Of a DNA stretch of 64,000 nucleotides, positions 1-11,778 are shown in pieces. This DNA comes from Leptodontidium sp. MPI-SDFR-AT-0119 (taxonomy: Eukaryota > Ascomycota > Leotiomycetes > Helotiales > Leptodontidiaceae): NCBI GenBank assembly GCA_020726505.1, contig JAHLEZ010000023.1:372001-436000 (forward strand). Direction: 5' to 3'. The notes below the pieces were generated by a model. It was given only the letters and a program-made list of their open reading frames with translations. It did not search any database and was not told the origin of the DNA. Within the stretch, counting starts at the first letter, position 1, and the number at the start of each line of letters is the position of its first letter. The position numbers and the translations under genes were made by a program.

Positions 1-1049
1 GTACGGAAGTAGAATATATAATTTTATTTCTCTCAATTTTACCAGGTATTATGGAAGATTGGAAGTAAAGAATTGAAACTCAGATGGAAAGAATGTTGTT
101 AAAAGGGGGGGGGGCTTTTACGTTAAGCACTTGACGTCACCCCACCTTGAGCGGGCTCGCGGGCCAACGGGACAGGAAACTAAATATTGACTTTGCTACC
201 AAAAGGAAATCGGGCTGTTTGGTGTGCTAAGGCAATGAGTTGCTGTGCTGTAAAGAGGCAGAAGTATTCAAGCTTCCGCGGGGAACTAAGTAGTGTGGGG
301 TAGATCGGAAGTATAGTAGTGGCTCCATGATGGCACATTTTTACCAGATGGATAGCTTCGGGCCCGAAGGTAGATAAGCAGCCAACACACTTTTTCAAGT
401 CGAGGCGGGCCAAATTCGTCTCCGGTGAACAGAAGACTGGTACTCAGTTACCTACTCTTCGCTCTCTTTACTACCTAAGTATATTCATAAGTGAGAGCCT
501 GTTTACAATCTCTAAATCATTTCAGAAAATTCATTCACTTTAAGGGAGAGTCGAGCCCAGGTTTAAGTAAGCCTTAGTTTTGATCTTTAAAGTGAATTGT
601 AAAGTGGAGTATGGGTAGTAACTCCTGTCGCTTCACCGGAGACGAGTTTGGCCAGCCTCGAGTCTCGTGCACTTGCTCTAGGCAAATGGAAAAACATCAC
701 GGAATGTGAAGCTCTCTGAGAGAGAGGCAGATGAGGAGTAAATGTTTTTCTCATGCTAGCTAGTACTAACTTCTGGTAATGAGCGTCGTTTCTCCTCGGG
801 AAAATTCAGGAAATAAGTGATTGTTAATGGAGCGGCCAAAGACCTGAGAATTAAAATATCCCAACAGCTCTCTCACAACATAGAAAGGCCCAATTGCCAA
901 GTCACCTCCCGGTGTAACTTTATCAGTCGATGGATATCAATTGAGGTCAATCTCGATGTTTACAGTCGGTTTCTGGTGAGGATGCTTGGAACCAGCTGCG
1001 AACCCAGCCGAAATCGTTTCCTCCTTGGTGAGCAAGTAGGGGGTTGATT
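1..1049. other. intergenic, no gene recognised
   Basis: I see no supported gene. A short minus-strand open frame near 180-413 has no recognisable motif and no clear start context. A G-run lies near 107-114. The right part is the 3' flank of the small secreted protein gene. Confidence 0.5.
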
Positions 1050-1492
1050 CTATATGCTGTGAGTGGTGGTCGAAACACAGGAGCACGTTGGAATGGACAT
1101 ACTGCACCAAAGCCTCTTGTAGCCGCCTCCATAACAAGTGTTCCCATAATCTTCGTAGCACTCCTCATTGATTCTGTTATAGTAGAGGAGTTCGCGGGGG
1201 GAGTATCTTTTGGTCGTTGCCTTCCTACTCAATAATCTTGTTACCGATCCGTGACAATAGTCTCGCTACAGCATTCAAACAAGGGTTTGGACTCAATTTC
1301 AGGAGATAAAGTTATAACTTACAGTTGCTCATCCCCATCCCATTCACCGACCTCAAACTTCGATGTTCCACAAGCCGGAGCAGTGCCGTACCATTTACAA
1401 TACGTGTGCCCCCCTGCAAAATCTTCGCAGGTTGAGAGAACCCCTGGGATGAAGGCAGAAGCCAGAACGACGAGGGCGGTGCTGAAATACAT
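1050..1492 (-). CDS. small secreted cysteine-rich protein, two exons
   Basis: Exons 1492-1323 and 1224-1050 give 114 residues. The intron (1322-1225) has a GTAAGT donor and a TAG acceptor, and the phase-2 junction keeps the frame exactly. The start is the ATG at 1492. It opens a signal peptide (MYFSTALVVLASAFIPGVLS) with likely cleavage before TCEDF. The mature chain of about 94 residues has eight cysteines, enough for four disulfides: three in the first part (around CEDF, YCKW, APACG) and five in the second (ECYED, NTCYG, LWCSM, PTCSC). The WYGTAP-x-C stretch recalls small secreted Cys-rich proteins of plant-associated ascomycetes, which is a weak resemblance. Size, secretion and Cys content suggest an apoplastic or effector-type protein, but I assign no activity. 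AT-rich DNA flanks it on both sides. Confidence 0.7.
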
Positions 1493-1504
1493 CTTGATTG
1501 TCAA

Positions 1505-2135
1505 AGGCTCAAAGTTGAAGGTATTTAGGAGACTGATAACCTCAAATGTTGATGGTGGTGCTTAAAAGTATCTGCGGAATTGGAAAGTAAAAGAACTCAG
1601 AAAGGAGCTGAATACTTTGGCCTTTTTATATCTATCTTCCTCGAAAGGGGCTAAAACATCATGTCAATGACATATGACATATGTTCATCTGCGCTCAGGA
1701 CTTTGAACCTATGTAACGTTGAGTTGAAACTGTTGCGACCACATTCCATAGTTGTACACCGAAAAAATATCGTCAGCCCTCAATGGCTTTGACTACACAC
1801 CGTCGCACCGAGCCAAAGCCAGAGAATACAAATTGTAGATCTCGGGACCGTTCAGTATTTCCTGTAACTCACACGGGAAATGATTCCATCCTGAAATCTT
1901 GGAAAGATTTTCTAATACGTGTAAATAACTGAGTATCTAAGAGCATTGACCGTGGCTAACTGGCCGTGGATCTTGGTGGATGCGTTGGTGATTCAATTTC
2001 AACTGCACAATCGAATAAGTTACGGTGTCCAGAGCGAAAATCAAACTCTCATTTGAACTACACATTGCGTGTAAAATGCTGTCAGACCTTCAGAAATGAA
2101 ACCTCGGCGATTTGTGAATCAGACTTGATGTTACT
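1505..2135. other. intergenic, upstream flank of the secreted protein gene
   Basis: It should contain the promoter of the minus-strand gene starting at 1492. There are short pyrimidine/purine stretches but no ORF I can support. Confidence 0.4.
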
Positions 2136-2356
2136 TTAATATCCCGGAGAGCACCGGAATGCATATCGCTGCCAAAGTTGGATTATTTTGCAATTGAACC
2201 TCTCCGTGGATTTTTGGCCCCAACCTCCGATTCCGCAATATGAGAAGTGATTTACACCGCCATTTGTAGGCCATTTGGTATCGTGTTTGATAAAACCACT
2301 GAAGTCTATGAAAGTGGAATCTCCTCCAGAGGCGATTGTAGACCCACCAATTTGCC
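2136..2356 (-). CDS. orphan 3' exon or gene relic, unknown function
   Basis: On the minus strand, a frame following a CCTAAT branch-like sequence and a CTCGAG acceptor stays open for about 72 codons and ends at a TAA (2138-2136). Its composition is protein-like: a GGSTIASGGDSTFIDF start, a KWPTNGGVNHFSYCGIGGWG stretch, and an FRCSPGY end with three cysteines overall. I found no convincing upstream exon or start codon between 2370 and 2900. It may be the last exon of an unannotated secreted or Cys-containing protein, or a relic. The longer overlapping 110-codon frame (2131-2463) has a less natural composition. The family is not recognised. Confidence 0.35.
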
Positions 2357-2463
2357 CTCGAGAATATTAGGACATCAAGCATAACGGAATTAGGACCTGC
2401 CCATGCTGCTGTACTACCAATTATCCTTAGGTATAGATACTGTACTACAAGATCATCCCGCAT

Positions 2464-3096
2464 ATTCCGTGCGGGTATGACATTCGCTGTTGTGCTCGGT
2501 CATGTTACCCAAACAAATCTCTAAGCGACGATCAAGGTGCGAACATTCAACAAGAACTTTACGAAACATCGTCATGCGTGTTAAAAAGATTACGCCAAAG
2601 TCGTCTTTTGGTCATTGCGAACTTAATCACAGCTTCTTTGATGAAGCCGGTTCTACTAGTGTGCATGAGCTTCTTTTGTGTCTAAAGACCCAGACAATGC
2701 TAAGTATGTTCTTAATTTACACCTATCTTCTTTATTGAGAGCGTTCAATGGGCAGTCCCTGTGGCATTGTGAGGAGTGAACAATGGCGTCAAAGAAGATG
2801 TTGGTTCACAACAATGCAACATCAAGCGTGATTCCAGGACATTCGCTCACTTATTTAAGGTGAATGACATTTAAGCTTGGTCTTTATTCGATTCTTTTTA
2901 CTTAGACAACGTCTTGTTTGATCAGAGTCTCAGCGCAGGACCAAACTCAATATCTACAAACCTGGGATGCCCGTTGCTCTTAAACCATACCTAAAATTGA
3001 CATCGACTAGGCAAGTTTCTCCTGCAACACTTGAAATTTGGTGGTGGACTCGATTCTGAGTCAAAGTTTCGTTGATTTAGCAACACAATTCGAAAT
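2464..3096. other. intergenic, probable promoter of caspase-like copy 1
   Basis: No supported ORF. The last few hundred bases must carry the promoter and leader of the gene starting at 3097. Confidence 0.4.
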
Positions 3097-4169
3097 ATGA
3101 GTACATACTCAGCAACCAGCTCCTCGTACTCGTCCTCCTCTTATCCTTATAATGGCATTTGTGCAATCATCATCTCTTGGGATGAAGATGATCTGGATAT
3201 CTTTGAAGAATTACTCGGTCTTCAAGCAGCTTTTCAATCACTGAATTTCACTTCCGTCAAGATGTTCTCAATTCCAAGCAAGGACTCTTTCAGTACTCTT
3301 CTTGTTGAGCTCCAGGCTCAAAAGCTGAAGGCTTCTGCCGACGGCTCGCTGCTTGTCGTCTATTACGGAGGACATGGACGTCTTTCCACCAACAGACGAT
3401 TGCGATTGACAGCAAATAGGTAAGTCACCACTGCAGCTCACTAAGTACGCATAAGCTAATAGGTCAATTTAGAGAGCCGAGAAGTCCTAGTATTGATTGG
3501 ATATCAATGCAAGCCATTCTTGAATGTGCTGATATTGACGTCTTCCTCATCCTGGACTGCTGCAACGCCAGTGCTGCAGCAAGTTCATTTGAGCAAGACC
3601 TTGAAGATAGCCCCGAGCCAACCAATCGGTTCGAGATTCTAGCTGGCTGTGGATTTGACTCTGTAACGCGAGGAGCCGGAAGATACAGCTTTACTAATGC
3701 CCTTAAGACAGAATTGTTTGAGCAGAGCCAGCGAGGGGGTATATTCTCAGTCTCTCAACTCTACCAATGGCTCCATGCAAAGATGATTCGCCAGCATCCA
3801 TCGAATATCCCTGATAGCAATGAGGAGGAGTATGAGAGATGCTTCGTGGCACCGATCTATCTTCCTCGCTGCATCGACTACAATCATATCAGTATCCCTC
3901 TGATGAAAATGGACTTGCCGGTATTAGACGAGGATGAAATTCCGAGTACTAGTCAGGATAGCCAATATAGCCAGGGTTTCTGGCCCATGGCGGAGGCAAG
4001 CTCTGTATACTCAGGAGAAACCCAAAGCTCTGACAGCTCGGGTCTTCGCATTTCCGGCCCCATAGCCAAGGAGGACAATTCACTACTTTGTCATCTCATG
4101 AAGTCTTTGAAGGTTCATCGTAGTAGGCAAGTCATCGGAGCAAAATATGAAGAGCTAGTGGGATGGTAA
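3097..4169 (+). CDS. caspase-like (peptidase C14-type) protein, copy 1, intact
   Basis: Exons 3097-3419 and 3473-4169 encode 339 residues. The intron (3420-3472) has a GTAAGT donor, a CTAAT branch point and a TTTAG acceptor. A Ser/Tyr-rich N-terminus (about 1-18) precedes a caspase-like domain. A hydrophobic strand, CAIIISWDEDD (about 22-32), comes first. The His motif LLVVYYGGHGR has His93, and the Cys motif FLILDCCNAS has Cys138 as the likely nucleophile in the D-x-C position. The intron lies between the two motifs. After the domain, a YLPR..HISIPL strand motif (about 250-265) is followed by an acidic Ser-rich tail. At 339 residues it is short, with no visible p10 partner or extra domain. 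It is the only copy here with every motif in one uninterrupted model. The fold assignment rests on the H/C dyad motifs. Substrate and role are unknown; a cell-death or incompatibility role is only inference. Confidence 0.8.
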
Positions 4170-5581
4170 ATCAGGAGATGTGAAAGGTTACTAAAGCGGT
4201 AGACAAAGCTACCTTAGGAATTCCGAGCTTATAGCTGTGTATCTGAAGTTTCGAATAGCATTCTTGCACCGAACAATTCAAGTATTTTTATCAATGAACT
4301 GAATCATACCAACTTGCTCCGCTGGCGATAAAAGACGAGCGAGTGTGCCGCTCTAAGAAAAACACCTTTCTCGAGTATTTACTTATGTCACTAATACCAG
4401 AGCGATTTATAATATTTATCCCCTGCTGTTCTTCGATCAAGGATGTAAAAGTAGCCTGAACTGTTTATCCCTGGCCATCAGCTAGACATGTTTGTGAGGA
4501 TTTGTTTCTTCAAAGTAGAGCATAGTGTTCAACATTTGTCAAATCATGCTCACGGTCAATCAGATTATCTGGGATGGATGCAAAATATGTGCGTATCTGG
4601 AGCATAGGACTCAATTCATTTTACATTCATGCATCTTCATACTTATGTTTGATACCCACTGGAGCATTTGGGCAACATAGCATAACTACCAGCTACTTTC
4701 CTTCGCCGGCTGTGACCTGACATATCTTTATTCGGGCGATGCACTTGGCTCAAGCCAAATCGCTAGCCAGGGGCAAACTTCGCTTAAATTAACAAGAACT
4801 CTTGCGGGGAACATTAACCCATCACAGATAAGCCCACGAAAGGAGTTGAAGGGAATGTTACAAAGGAGACCCGATCGTTGTGGTGATAGCTGACTTGACG
4901 AGCGAAAGATTCCAATTGAGTTCCCCACAGAGGCCCTTGTCATGGTACCTACCCTGGAATTCTCTTTCAAGTTGTTTCGGTCCACCATTACCGATCTAGT
5001 AGCTATCGAGACCTTCTCTTGTCTCGTTAGCCATGATCTTGTTGAACATTCCTTGCCTGGTTTACTGGGTTACTTGGAATGGATAATTTTTCAAAGAACA
5101 CTCCGCCTTGTGAAGTGTGCCCTGTCAGGCTGTCACCAAGGAAAGAAAATATCTCAGCAGAATTTGCGTTTAGCGAATAGATCACTTTCTTGTGGTAGTG
5201 TGAGGTTTTGAAGATTTAAGTTACTCATGGTGCCTGGTGGCTACTCCAAAACCAAAACCTGCAAAGCTGTACTTACAGGCAGACCCAACTTGCGTGCTGA
5301 TGACATCCCAAGCATCGAAGCAGAAGCCACAAAGGTATCGAGAAAGGTCTATGGGAGATTGCGAGGAAAAGGGAAGCTAGGATTCAAAGTTGGAACCAAG
5401 GCAAATTTCATTGACGTCGTTGAGTTGACCTCGTATGGAGGAAAAGTGTGACGTAACACCAGTCTGGTCTTCTGAGCGTCTTACGATGCATATTGATAGA
5501 AAGTTGGAACTGTAGACATAACATAGCTACATGTACTGTACCCAACACACTGATTACAGTACCGCGTATGCAGATTGTCAA
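4170..5581. other. intergenic, no gene recognised
   Basis: About 1.4 kb between caspase-like copy 1 and the MoaC end of the molybdopterin gene. Short frames such as 5227-5451 (74 codons, Lys/Gly-rich) have ATG starts but no motif, introns or homology that I recognise. I do not call them genes. Confidence 0.45.
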
Positions 5582-7956
5582 TCAAGCCGAACCAACACTC
5601 TCCCCCTCAACCCACGTCCCACTCTTCCCACCCTCCTTCCTCACAACTCTAAGATCCTCAATACGCATCCCCCTATCAACAGCTTTACACATATCATACA
5701 CCGTAAGCGCAGCCACGCTCGCTGCTGTCAGCGCTTCCATCTCCACCCCCGTCTTGCCGTCACATTGCACCGTAGCTGTAATTTCGACCCTGCCGAATCC
5801 CGTCTTCCGATCCTGTATCACGGTACTAACATTGCTATTTGAGGATTGAGATGGTGTTGTGTTTGTAACTTTGTCGGTACTCTGGCCCTGTGGAGCGTGA
5901 GGAGATGGGACGTGAAATGGATACGCGTCACCCTGCCCCGTTCCCTGCCAGGGCACCGAAACACTTTCTTGTCCCTTCACATCATTTTCTCTCATTCTCG
6001 TCTCACCGTCTTCTCCCTCATCGCTAAAAACCTCTAACTCAACACCAACATGCGTGATAGCAATCGGATGACACAGCGGCACCAGCTCAGCGGTTCGTTT
6101 CGCAGCCATGATCCCGGCGATTCTAGCTACAGATAGCACATCGCCTTTCTTCATGCTGTTGCTACGGATGAGAGGCAGGGCGGTGGGGTTGGAGAAGTGG
6201 AGCGTGCAGACTGCGGTTGCCAGGCGGGTGGTGGGTGTTTTGTGCGAGATGGGTACCATGTGCGCTGTCCCGGAAGGGGTGAGGTGTGTAAGTCTTGGAG
6301 GAGAGGTGGATGATGATGATGGGGAAGGCTCTTTGGGAGGGAGAGAAGAGCTAGTGGAGTAAAAACGGGCGTAGGCTGACGGTGATGGCGCAAGGAGGTG
6401 GAGTGGGAGTTGCTTCCATGGCGGAGAGGAGCGGGAGCTGGGTGATATCCTGGAGAATCGCACTGTGGTGGACACTCTACTTGACGAGGGTTTACCTGAT
6501 AGATCGTAGTGTTAGTGATGTGATATTTGCAACACCAATGTGTGGTTAATGTAAATACATTACTAATGGTATCATGACCTACATACACATATTCGGTTTC
6601 ACGCCTCAACGCCCTCAACGCAAAAGCCCCTTTGGAACCCAGCCCGGAATCAAGAAGAGGGAAGACCTACCCACCTATCAAGATCATCGGCCTGTTCTTC
6701 ATATTTTCCAACTCCCCCATCCCAGCATGCTTTTCTTTTTTGCCCTTAACGGCTATCCCAATGACATTCAGTAACTCCTGTTCGTGCTCTGTACCTCCCA
6801 GCGGACCTCGAGATGAGGAGAGATTTTGCCGCCTATCCATTTCGATCTGCTTCATAGCTTCGAATGCTGCTTCGTCGATAGGATTCCCGTTGTTTGATTT
6901 CCGAATCATATCTCGTAGGGAGACTTCATCGTTTCCGAAGAGACAGACTTTCAAATTGCCGTCGCTTGTGATTCGGAGTCTGTTACAGCTTCCACAGAAG
7001 TTGTGCGTCATGCTCGTAATGAAGCCTATCCTGCCAGCAAATCCAGGTATCTCATAAGTCTTGCTTGTATCGTTCTTGTGATCCTGGACCTTTCTCAAAC
7101 CCGGATATTTCTCCCGTATCATATCTAGCATTTCCTGATAACTGAGCATCTTTCCCTGGCTCCACTTGTTGCCGTCAAATGGCATGTACTCGATGAACCG
7201 TACTTCTAGGTCTTGTTCTCGTCCCAGCTCCACGAATGGTATTATCTCCCTCTCGTTCATCCCCCGCATGACCACACAGTTGATCTTCAGCTTTATGCCC
7301 GCGCCCAGCTTGTTCATTTCGAGGATTCGGTTTATGCTCTTCATTACCGCTTCGAACCCCTTCCGCCGCGTCATGATTTGGAACTGCCAGGGATCGAGAG
7401 TGTCGAGACTGAGATTTACTCCTGTCAAGCCTGCCTCGGCCATGCTGTCCAACTTTCGATGAAGGGATATGCCATTGGTCGTCAAGCAGAGCTCTTTTAG
7501 CCCTTGCGATCGGAGGGAACCAATTTGGTGCATCAGAGGAAGTATGTCTTTCCGCACAGTTGGCTCCCCACCCGTCAACCGGATCTTGGTGACTCCCTGG
7601 GAAACGAAGGTAGAAGAGAGGAGGTAGATCTCAGGGGTTGTGAGGAGATTCGGAGGAGGCGACTGAGGAACCCCTTCTTCCGGCATGCAGTACAGACATC
7701 GTAGATTGCATTTCTCTGTTATGGAGATTCGGAGGTAGTCATGTTGACGCTGGAAAGTGTCTGTGAGGAACGCGGAGAAGGGTTTGGCATTCTTGATTGC
7801 CTCTCTCCTCGGCTGGATAAGAGGCTCTGGAGGGAGATCATGGCGAGGATATTCCTGGATCGCAGATGCTGTGGAAACAATTCCTCTTCGTGGCAGTCGC
7901 GTAAGTGATCGTAGTTGAGGTGCGGGGTTCGTTGACCTCCTCAAGAAGGTAGCCAT
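5582..7956 (-). CDS. cnxABC: molybdopterin precursor synthase: MoaA (GTP 3',8-cyclase) - MoaC (cPMP synthase), cnxABC-type
   Basis: The MoaA part (from 7956) has a basic, Arg/Ser-rich presequence of about 30 residues, likely mitochondrial. It carries the radical-SAM cluster motif CNLRCLYC, a GGEP motif, and the C-terminal Fe-S motif CGSCNRLRI with a later Cys (KVCLFG). Unspliced, it stops at 6667 right after a Gly-Gly terminus (429 residues). The MoaC part (down to 5582) has the family signatures AELVPLCHPI and ALTAASVAALTVYDMCK, with a low-complexity insert of about 70 residues in its middle. A frame-preserving intron, 6674-6496 (GTGGGT donor, CACTAACAC branch point, CAG acceptor), would join them into one 731-residue protein. 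Together the domains turn GTP into cyclic pyranopterin monophosphate, the first step of molybdenum cofactor synthesis. Aspergillus nidulans carries both domains in one gene, cnxABC. The gene is divergent from the Wdr8-type gene across about 390 bp. Confidence 0.9.
6496..6674 (-). other. predicted intron overlapping the Gly-Gly terminus of MoaA
   Basis: The 179-nt intron starts inside the first codon of the terminal Gly-Gly of the MoaA frame. It ends at a CAG with a CTAAC branch point about 20 nt upstream. Splicing gives a MoaA-MoaC fusion lacking Gly-Gly. Retention gives a MoaA ending in Gly-Gly. Confidence 0.65.
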
Positions 7957-8343
7957 AATGCTGGGGAGTCCTGGGCCGGCTAACTGGTGTTTAGGTGGGA
8001 TAAACTTCCATACCGCCCAAGATATGAAGTCCTGGAGATTGGCCTAAGGAAGAAGAGAGAGAGAAGGAAAACAAATGAAGAAGAGAAGGTTGGTCTGCTC
8101 CGGAGAAGGTTGAGATTATTCACCTTATGTCATGGGAGTGGGGGATTATTAAGGCCGTCTCGCCGTCAGAATCGGCTTGCGGCGGACTCAGTCCTGTGCG
8201 CTGCTTATCTCAAGCTTATCGGGCCCGAGGCTCGAAGAGGGTAAGTTTAGGTGGAGGGCTTGGCATTTGAAGGCATTTTAGGGCGGGCAGGGCATTGTCA
8301 AAAGTAAACAAATCAACTTCAACCCATTACTACCACGACCACA
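7957..8343. promoter_or_regulatory. shared bidirectional promoter region
   Basis: This is the 387-bp gap between the divergent molybdopterin gene (start 7956, minus) and the WD40 gene (start 8344, plus). It must contain both promoters. I see no specific operator. Confidence 0.5.
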
Positions 8344-10087
8344 ATGGAGCCTCAAGTACGATTCTCAAGGACTTCGAAGTGTAAGATATTCACACAGCAT
8401 TGGTAATTGTAACTGACAATTTTTCGACCTATAGCCTCAACTCAATCCCTTCCCAGTCCAGATGGCACACACATCGCAACTATTCTCCCCTCCAAGCTCA
8501 GTATTCGAGCGACGCGTTCTTTGGAAGTGACACGCGTTATATCCCTCCCACCCGAGCTGGTATCATCAATTTCGTGGTTCCTATGGTCAGCATCTTCGAC
8601 TCGAATACTTCTGGCTTCTGCGGACACTGTGCGGGTCTACTCGACGACGAATCCCCAATTCTCTGCGACCATCTCCAACCCAACATCCGGGACCACCAAG
8701 ATTGCATATGTGGCGTTTGGAGCGGATCACAATGAGATCTGCATCTTCTCTGACTTCGGATTGAAGCTGTCAATATGTAACCTTCTTACGTCGAAATCCG
8801 TGGAGATCAACTCGCCCAAATTCTACAATCCAGGAGTCGCTGCGAAGGGAATGTCATACCGACCAGGTGCCAGGAACTTGGCCCTTTTGACAAGAAGCGG
8901 AGGGAAGGATATCATAAGCATTCATTCACGAGATACTCTGGACGTCAGGAGGTCTTGGTGCCCAGACACCGCTGATGCTCAAGGAATGCAATGGAGCGCC
9001 GACGGGAGGTGGCTGGCTGTTTGGGAATCTGCATCGCAAGGACATCGATTGCTGGTATACACTGCAGATGGCCATCTTTTCAAATCTTGGACCGGTCCAA
9101 TACCGACATCAGAAGATGACACTGATTTCACTCTTGGCGCCGGTATCAAGTTGTTTGACTGGAGTCAGAACGGTATGTATATGGCCATTGGAGATTTTAC
9201 CGACCGGGTGACAGTTCTGTCGGCTCCTTCGTTCTCGGAAAGCATGAGTGTTGTTCATACGACAGCTGTCAAACCCACAGAATCCCTCCAGGTAAGACTC
9301 ACAGCCACGCAATACCTACACTCACTGACTTGGAAAGATCTGGCAAGAGCAGATAAGCCCCTCGCCAACTGGTGATTTCATTCGAGAATTCATCCCAGCG
9401 ACCCAGACAATATGTCCACCAACATCTGCAGCCCCTGCTACCAATAACACCGATCCAAAGACAGGCACGAATTTCATGTCATTCGATAATTCAGCCACGC
9501 TTCTTGCGACTAAGATAGAGAGTCTGCCTACAACCATCTGGATATGGGACATCGGGACTCGGATACTCCGTGCAGTAATGATTATGCACGCGCCGATTGC
9601 AAAGGCCACATGGCATCCCTCGATCAACGAGATCCTCATGGTCAGATGCGAGGGCGACGAGTCTCGAGGATTGGTACACATATGGGAGCCTTCTTGGGAT
9701 CGGCCAAGAATCCTCGATTTTCAAGTACAGATACCGGGCGGAAAGTTGCTTGGGAAAACGATATGTCGGTGGTTGAATAGCGACGCTTCGAGCCCAGCAA
9801 TTTTCTTCAGTGATTCTCAGGATTGCATGTTGGCCTCGATTTCAGAAACAGATGACGAAGACCTTCCATGGCAAGAGGCTGAGCTGGAAGGCTCGGAAGC
9901 TTACGGTCGGCGTGAGGAGAGTCCACTGAATCTTATACCGGCCAAGGAGAAGAAAAGCCGCGTCACTATTGAGGATCTGATGGAGGACGAAGGGATCACG
10001 GGGATGAGTGGAGGTAGTGATGAAATGGAAGATACATTTCGATTCCGAAAGTTCGTGGAGCCTGCTGGAAATAACCCATGGCCATGA
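8344..10087 (+). CDS. wdr8: WD40 protein of the Wdr8/WRAP73 type
   Basis: Exons 8344-8380, 8435-9291 and 9338-10087 give 547 residues. The introns have GTAAGA and GTAAGA donors, and the second is only 46 nt. The short first exon (MEPQVRFSRTSK) joins in frame to SLPSPDGTHIAT. Degenerate WD repeats run through the protein: GMQWSADGRWLAVWES near 210 and TTIWIWDIGTRI near 365 are the clearest. The TGDFIREF region and FMSFDNSATLLAT lead into the second blade set, and an acidic tail ends in PWP. This arrangement matches WRAP73/Wdr8 rather than Gbeta or Tup1-like WD proteins. In fission yeast, Wdr8 works with Msd1 and Pkl1 at spindle pole bodies to anchor microtubule minus ends; a similar role is inferred here. 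The family call is by motif memory only. Confidence 0.78.
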
Positions 10088-11778
10088 ATAGAACAGCGCA
10101 TGGCATCCGACGGGCCACTGACTCGTCATGTCATCCTCGGGTCTAAACTTCAAGCAGCAAGCGCAGTGGTACCTACCTTATGTACGTTTCGTGCCTCGCA
10201 TTTGCTGCACAGAACATGCTGCGGCCATGCATCTTGTTTCCCAGGGTCCACGTCTGTGAGTGATAGTTTGGTTACCCATGACTCTCACTCTCGCACCCAG
10301 TACTTGGAAACCTTCAAATGTTTCCGCCCGAACCAAATCGCTACTGAAAAGGGGGGTAAATGGAGGACATGTATGCAGCAGCACGCTAGAGAACCGAAGG
10401 GGAGAAATCTTGTGATGGTGTGGTTTACGGTAAAATATGTAGAAGGAGCCTGTTCGGGACACGACGAATTTCTTCTACGCCACAGAGATGCTAACAGGAG
10501 AGGAGGGCATCGTGACATGCACCCACAAAGCTGGCTGGCCAGGCGCAGGGGAGCAGGGGAGCTGGGCTGGTCAGCACTCTATCCTGGCCTGGTTCCACCG
10601 CTGCTGGAGATCAATCTGCTCTCGACGTCTGATCCACCTCCCCAACTGATTCTGCCTTGGCATTATTGGGGATAACGGGGCATGGCGGACTTGGGGCGTC
10701 ATACTGCAATGTAATGTCTGTGTTGGACGGAGTGAAATCAAAGCTATCCGCATCCCCACTGGCAGACTGAACATGAACTAACTGCCAGAGCTCGTAAGAC
10801 TCTAAAGGGTGCTCGTCATTGATCTCTTGCACAAGCCTCGCGCGCGGCCTAAATAAATGCATGCAGGCAGGCAGGCAAGCACCAGTCCAAGGCAGCCCAG
10901 GCCTTGCCAGACAGGCTTTTCGGGCTTGGTCTGCATTCCCCTGGCCACCACCCATCCTCTGCCCATCCTACTCCGTACTCCATCCTCCCAGCGAGTCGAT
11001 TCCATTCGCTCCCACTGCCCACCCACAGCCCACCCCCAACCCCAAACCCAGTAAAAGCCACAGCTAAGAATTCGCTAACCCCTGATCGTACGGGCTCTTG
11101 CATTTAGGGGTCCACCCTAGAACCATACAAACGGTCCCATACAGGAGACGAGCATAGGATTTACAGTAAAGTCGATGCAAGCGACACAAAACACACACGC
11201 TGTACACGCTGGATGCGCTGCGCACTCCCTGGGAATCAAGCATTTCTATGGTTCCAGGCGATGATCACGCACCCATTGCCTCCCATCTTCCCTAGCTCCC
11301 TACTCAAATAAACCCACACACATTGAGACAGGCCAAGGCACCCGCTGCGAGGGTTGCCAGGTGGTGGCTGGGTAAGGTTCCTACTTACCTAGGTAAATAC
11401 GTTCCAGCAGCAGACCGCTTCCCATCTACCTACCTAGGTATTAAGGTTGTGTGCTTGGCCGCGCTGAGCTGCACTGCTCGCTGCTTGTGCTGTCGTGGCT
11501 TTTGAGACTTGATTCCTTCCCACTTTCCCTTCGCTCCCTCCAACCTTCTTGCTCCTTCCTTTCTTGTCCCCATTCCATTCCATTCGCCTCGAGAAGTGGA
11601 ATAAGTACCACCTCGCCTCTCCCTTCATCCAGCTTCCTCCTTCTACACCCCCCATTTAATTGGAACCAAACAATCAATTGCTTTTGCTCAATTGAACATT
11701 TAAAGCCTTTGGGAGCTTTTTTCTTGCTTATCTCAACCAACTTGCTTCTCCAACAATCACCAAATGCAGGAAGTCAAG
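10088..11778. other. long intergenic region, leader/promoter of the EBP gene
   Basis: No supported gene. The region holds a small GCAGGCAGGCAGGCAA repeat near 10864-10879, then increasing C/T-richness toward 11500-11760, typical of a fungal 5' leader. Two CCTAGG-centred palindromes lie at 11385-11396 and 11431-11440. Confidence 0.5.
11385..11440. promoter_or_regulatory. paired CCTAGG-centred palindromes upstream of the EBP gene
   Basis: TTACCTAGGTAA (11385-11396) and TACCTAGGTA (11431-11440) are perfect palindromes 34 bp apart, about 340-400 bp upstream of the EBP start. A third copy lies at 13711-13720. They look like sites for a dimeric DNA-binding protein, but the factor is unknown. Confidence 0.35.

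Noticed and set aside
10100..10675. 191-codon plus-strand frame downstream of the WD40 gene
   Set aside because: Overlapping frames of equal quality on both strands and no recognisable domain.
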